Notes under the pieces: generated by a model
The model's database searches: none
Told to the model about the DNA's origin: nothing
The model's input: the letters and a program-made list of their open reading frames with translations, nothing else
Program-made: the position numbers and the translations under genes
Shown: piece by piece, positions 60,461 through 64,000 of the stretch
Layout: each line of letters opens with the position of its first letter
Position numbering within the stretch: the first letter of the stretch is position 1
NCBI RefSeq assembly: GCF_913777145.1
Contig: NZ_CAJYPS010000034.1
Span: forward strand, 186,001 to 250,000
Direction of reading: 5' to 3'
Length of the DNA: 64,000 bases
Source of the DNA: an uncultured Roseateles sp.
Lineage (GTDB): Bacteria > Pseudomonadota > Gammaproteobacteria > Burkholderiales > Burkholderiaceae_C

Positions 60461-61578
60461 GCCCCACCGCGGGTGCCCGTCGCCGGCCCGGCAACCGGCG
60501 ATACCTGCGACAGCCGATAGGCGTGTGGAGTCTGGCCCTTCCAGCGCTTGAAGGCGTGGATGAAGCTGGCGGATTCCGCATAGCCCAGCCGCAACGCAAT
60601 CTGCTCCACCGACAGGCGGCGCAGCTCCAGCAGCTGCTCGGCCTGCGCACAACGCAGGCTCTCGCACAGTTCCAGGAACGAAGTGCCTTCGTCGCGCAGC
60701 CTCCGTCGCAGCGTGCGCTCGGACATGCACAGCTGCGCCGCCAGCCCGCGCATGTCACCCATGCGCTGCGGCTCCTGAAGCATCAGGTCACGCAGGCGTG
60801 CGGCCACGTCACCCTGCCAGCGCGCCATGTCTATGCTGCGCTGGCATTGCTGTTCGGCCTGGCGCAGGGCCAGCGCATTGCCGTGCGGCAGCGGCTGGTC
60901 GAGGTCGGCCGCCGCGATCAGGATCGCATCGCGCGGCTGCTGCACACACAGGCGCCGCGCCCCCAGTGACGCGTAGGCCTCCGCGGGGGCATCGAAGGAA
61001 AACTCCAGCAGCTCTGGCCGCAGCGGGCGTCCAAGCAGGCTGCCCGCCATCGAGACCACCACCCCCACCATGCGCTCCACGGCAAATCGATGCAGCGGCG
61101 ACGGTGAGATGGGAGCGCTCAGCACCACGCGAAGATCACGCCCCTCCAGCCCGGCCGGCTCGGTGCGCAGGCGGACCAGCGAGTTGCCCAGGTCCGAAGA
61201 GCGCTCCGCCGCCGCCAGCGCGCCGCGCAGGCTCAGGCTGCTGACCAGCGCCAGCCCGAGCGGCCCCAACTGGGTGAAACGGTAACGCCGGCCGGCGTCC
61301 AGCCCCAGACCTGGCGTCTGGCCGCAATGCGCCAGCAGGTTGCGGATGATGCCGCACTCCTGCTCCAGCGTCAGCGTGCGGCCGGGATGGTCCAGATCCA
61401 GCACGCTGAGCCCGGTACCCGCAAGCAACCGCGTCAGGTCGAGGCCGCGCTCCCAGGCCAGATCCGCCAGCAACAGCGCACCCACCACGTTGCGCCGCAG
61501 CCCCCCACGGGAGCCCAGCACGGCCGTGACCCGCTCGCGGCCGCGCGCACGCGCGCCGGCCGGTTCCGCATCGCTCAT
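60457..61578 (-). CDS. AraC family regulator with N-terminal effector domain
   Basis: A 373-residue regulator of the Arabinose_bd/OruR type: the N-terminal domain (GLRRNVVGALLLADLAWERGLDLTRLLAGTGL and on) is followed by two AraC helix-turn-helix motifs (LAAQLCMSERTLRRRLRDEGTSF and ALRLGYAESASFIHAFKRWKGQTPHAYR). GGAGG precedes ATG 61578. It is divergent from the MFS gene and may control the efflux operon. Confidence 0.92.
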   Translation of the reverse strand: MSDAEPAGARARGRERVTAVLGSRGGLRRNVVGALLLADLAWERGLDLTRLLAGTGLSVLDLDHPGRTLTLEQECGIIRNLLAHCGQTPGLGLDAGRRYRFTQLGPLGLALVSSLSLRGALAAAERSSDLGNSLVRLRTEPAGLEGRDLRVVLSAPISPSPLHRFAVERMVGVVVSMAGSLLGRPLRPELLEFSFDAPAEAYASLGARRLCVQQPRDAILIAAADLDQPLPHGNALALRQAEQQCQRSIDMARWQGDVAARLRDLMLQEPQRMGDMRGLAAQLCMSERTLRRRLRDEGTSFLELCESLRCAQAEQLLELRRLSVEQIALRLGYAESASFIHAFKRWKGQTPHAYRLSQVSPVAGPATGTRGGA

Positions 61579-61825
61579 GCGACCTCCACCGAGGCTGCCC
61601 GCGCCGCTGACGGCGCAGAAACAGGAATCGAACACACCGCACTACGTCCTTTTCAGCCGGACACCGCAGGCCCTGGCGGGGCCAGTTCTTGCGCTGCGGA
61701 TTGTGGAGCGTCTGCCGGCCCTGCCGCCCAACAGGCCGTTTCAGATGACATGGCCGACATCATCAATTTTTTGGCCGGATTGATTCTGTCGACCCCCTCG
61801 CCAGGCTGGAAGACTGCGCAGCGAC

Positions 61826-63445
61826 ATGGATAACACGCCACCCCCACCCGACGCCCTGCAGACGCCCTCATTGGCGCGCCGCCTCGGCTCGGCGGCGACC
61901 GGCACCCTGCTGGGGCTCACCCAGGGCTTCGGCCTCTCGCTGGTGAGCTCCAACCTCAGCGCCATCCAGGGGTCGCTGGGCGCCACGGCGGCCGAAGCCA
62001 GCTGGCTGCTGAGCGCCTATTTCGCCACCGCCGCCTCGGCCACGCTGTTGCTGACCAAGGTGCGGCTGTCCATGGGGCTGCGCACCTTCACCATCGGCAG
62101 CCTGCTGATCTTCCTGGCCATCAGCGCACTGCATCTGGCGACCGACTCGCTGGTGTCCGCGGTGGCGGTGCGCGCGGCGCTCGGGCTCGCGGCGGCACCG
62201 CTCACCTCGCTGACCGTGTTCTACATGATGCAGTCGCTGCCCGCGCGCTTCGCGCCCTTCGGACTGCTGCTCGGCTTCGCGGCACTGCAGGTGCCCGGAC
62301 CGCTGGCGCGGGTGGTCGCCACCGACCTGCTGGAAATCGGTCAGTGGCATGGCCTGTTCCTGTTCGACGTGACGCTGGGCGTGCTGAGCCTGGCGGCCAT
62401 CCATGCCGTGCCGCTGGCGCCGCAGCCACGTCGCAACGCGTTCTGCCGCGGCGACCTGCTGGCGTTTCCGCTCTACGCCACCGGCCTGGCGCTGCTGTGC
62501 GTGGTGCTGTCGCAGGGTCGCCTGCACTGGTGGACGGACCAACCCTGGCTCGGCGCATGCCTGGCGCTCGCGGTGACCTGCATTGGCCTTTACGCGATGT
62601 TCGACCTCGGGCGCGACAACCCGATGATCGACCTGCGCTGGCTGGTGTCGCCCTACATGCTGCGCTTCGTGGCCGCCGTGCTGCTGTTCCGCATCGTGCT
62701 GTCGGAGCAGCAGGTGGCCATCGTGGGCCTGATGAATGCGCTCGGCCAGTCCAACGACCAGATGCGCCCGCTGTTCGCGCTGGCCAGCCTCGCCACGCTG
62801 CTGGGCTTTCCGCTGGCGGGGCTGGTCTCGTTGCGCTACGGCCCACGCAGCCTGAGCATGATCTCCGCCGCGCTGGTCGCCGTGGCGGCCTGGATGGACG
62901 CCGGCTCCACGTCCGCCACGCGGCCCCAGGACCTCTACCTGAGCCAGACGCTGATGTCGGTCGCGCTGGCCGGCTTCTTCTCGGCGGCGCTGCAGCTGGG
63001 GTTCGGCCCGGTGCTGCAGGACGGCGGCAAGCGCATCGTCAGCTTCCTGGCGGTGTTCAGCGCCGCGCAGTACCTGGGCACGCTGCTCGGCTCGGCCTGG
63101 ATCAACACGGCCGTCGAGTGGCGCCGCCAGTTCCATTACCAGGCGCTGGTCCAGCATCTGCAGATGGGCGATCCCGAAGTTGCCACGCGCCTTGCCCAGC
63201 TGGGCGGCTCGCTCGCGCGCTGGATCAATGACCCGGTGGCGCGTGCCAAGCAGGGCACGGCCTTGCTGACCCAGCAGGTGAACCAGGAGGCGGTGGTGCT
63301 GGCCTACCTGGACGTCTTCCAGATGATCGCCGCGCTGTCGGTGGCGATGTTCGTCTGGCTGGGCACGCTGGCCTGGCTCCATCGCCGCCGGGCGGCGGCT
63401 CCACCGGCGCCACCTGCAGCCGCCCCTCTTCCGACCACCTCCTGA
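61826..63445 (+). CDS. MFS efflux transporter, EmrB/DHA2-like
   Basis: A 539-residue transporter with about 14 hydrophobic segments, of the DHA2 drug:proton family, inner membrane. The next gene encodes a membrane-fusion protein, so the pair is EmrB/EmrA-like. ATG 61826 is a plausible start, with weak ribosome site. The adjacent AraC gene is the probable regulator. Substrates are unknown. Confidence 0.9.
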   Translation: MDNTPPPPDALQTPSLARRLGSAATGTLLGLTQGFGLSLVSSNLSAIQGSLGATAAEASWLLSAYFATAASATLLLTKVRLSMGLRTFTIGSLLIFLAISALHLATDSLVSAVAVRAALGLAAAPLTSLTVFYMMQSLPARFAPFGLLLGFAALQVPGPLARVVATDLLEIGQWHGLFLFDVTLGVLSLAAIHAVPLAPQPRRNAFCRGDLLAFPLYATGLALLCVVLSQGRLHWWTDQPWLGACLALAVTCIGLYAMFDLGRDNPMIDLRWLVSPYMLRFVAAVLLFRIVLSEQQVAIVGLMNALGQSNDQMRPLFALASLATLLGFPLAGLVSLRYGPRSLSMISAALVAVAAWMDAGSTSATRPQDLYLSQTLMSVALAGFFSAALQLGFGPVLQDGGKRIVSFLAVFSAAQYLGTLLGSAWINTAVEWRRQFHYQALVQHLQMGDPEVATRLAQLGGSLARWINDPVARAKQGTALLTQQVNQEAVVLAYLDVFQMIAALSVAMFVWLGTLAWLHRRRAAAPPAPPAAAPLPTTS

Positions 63446-63457
63446 ACGATTCGCAAC

Positions 63458-64000
63458 GTGCCTAGCTTTGTCCGCTCCCAGATCCTGGTCGCCCTGGCCA
63501 CCATCGCCGGCGTGCTGCTGATGCTCTATGCCTGGCGGCTGCCCCCATTCAAAGGCTCGATGGAGAGCACCGAGAACGCCTACGTGCGCGGCGCCATCAC
63601 GGTGATCGCGCCCAAGGTGGATGGTTACGTGACCGAAGTGCTGGTGCACGACTTCCAGACGGTGAAGGCGGGCGACGCCCTGGTGCAGCTGGACGACCGC
63701 AACTACCGGCAGCGCGTGGCGCAGGCGCAGGCGACGCTCGACGCGCAGCAGGCCAACCTGGACAACCTGGCCCAGACCCAGCGGGTGCGGGAGGCCGGGA
63801 TCAGCAACACGCAGGCCCAGCTGGCGGCGGCCCAGGCGCAGCAGGTCAACGCCTCCGCACAACTGGAACGCGCCGCAGCTGACCAGCGCCGCTCAGCCGA
63901 GCTGGTCGGCGACGGCTCGGTGTCACAGCGCGAATTCGACCAGACCCAGGGCAGCCTGCGCCAGGCCGAGGCGGCCCTGCGTCAGGCCCAGGCGGCGGTG
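63458..64000 (+). CDS. HlyD/EmrA-family membrane-fusion protein, 3' truncated by window edge
   Basis: Start GTG 63458 opens 181 codons that run off the window. Residues 8-25 are a TM helix (ILVALATIAGVLLMLYAW). They are followed by the biotinyl-lipoyl-like strand set STENAYVRGAITVIAPKV, then VDGYVTEVLVHDFQTVKAGDALVQL with the family GD motif, and a long helical hairpin rich in Gln and Ala. It bridges the MFS pump to an outer-membrane channel. It begins 12 bases after the MFS stop. Confidence 0.9.
   Translation, partial: MPSFVRSQILVALATIAGVLLMLYAWRLPPFKGSMESTENAYVRGAITVIAPKVDGYVTEVLVHDFQTVKAGDALVQLDDRNYRQRVAQAQATLDAQQANLDNLAQTQRVREAGISNTQAQLAAAQAQQVNASAQLERAAADQRRSAELVGDGSVSQREFDQTQGSLRQAEAALRQAQAAV

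Noticed and set aside
1..64000. CRISPR array, tRNA, rRNA or insertion sequence
   Set aside because: None was seen; no regularly spaced repeats, no cloverleaf-like region that I could support and no transposase-like protein.

Overview
The window is GC-rich, densely packed DNA from a Gram-negative chromosome. A betaproteobacterium of the order Burkholderiales, probably near Roseateles, Pelomonas or Rubrivivax, is the best guess. This is inferred from the bolA-hisG-hisD and hisF-rsmD-coaD-ferredoxin gene orders, a porin ending in Phe, an H-NS-like protein, a PHA-granule-type protein and a wax ester synthase/DGAT homologue. No rRNA, tRNA, CRISPR array or insertion sequence was seen.

Layout. 1-4211: end of cobT, then an accessory insert (AT-richer orphan gene, frameshifted GFA-type gene, about 790 bp of hairpin-rich non-coding DNA), then cobS and an alpha-ribazole phosphatase gene. 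4285-6758: secreted S1/P1-type nuclease, then convergent ferredoxin, coaD and rsmD. 6755-15912: histidine biosynthesis on the minus strand, in two blocks. Block one is bolA-hisG-hisD. Block two is hisC-hisB-hisH-hisA-(AAA ATPase)-hisF. Between them lie a plus-strand serine hydrolase and a vapBC-like toxin-antitoxin pair whose toxin stop overlaps the hisC start. 15909-19419: bolA, an ABC-2 exporter, a TetR regulator and a TPR-like protein. 19574-24065: two paralogous small secreted proteins, the WS/DGAT, an acyl-CoA-binding protein, a PHA-system protein, an aldo/keto reductase and a DUF302 protein. 24081-30861: GNAT, zinc aminopeptidase lipoprotein, molybdopterin oxidoreductase, alpha/beta hydrolase, SDR, LysR and an AhpD-like protein. 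30959-42388: MocR regulator, chemoreceptor, two-component system, a sugar-type ABC transporter without permease genes, a degenerate kinase-like protein, DoxX, amidohydrolase and XapX protein. 42488-56047: isochorismatase-like hydrolase and a signalling cluster (degenerate LuxR regulator, NarL-type regulator with a beta-propeller kinase, porin, two overlapping hybrid kinases). 56170-64000: H-NS-like protein, ene-reductase, SDR with LysR, acyltransferase, AraC regulator and an EmrB/EmrA-type efflux pair that runs off the end.

The most interesting points are the toxin-antitoxin module coupled to hisC under twin palindromic operators; the recurrence of palindromes spanning both stop codons where genes converge; the long multi-block inverted repeat between two LuxR-type regulators; the PmrA/QseB-like TTAA repeats between a response regulator and a permease-less ABC transporter; and the accessory insert that separates cobT from cobS.
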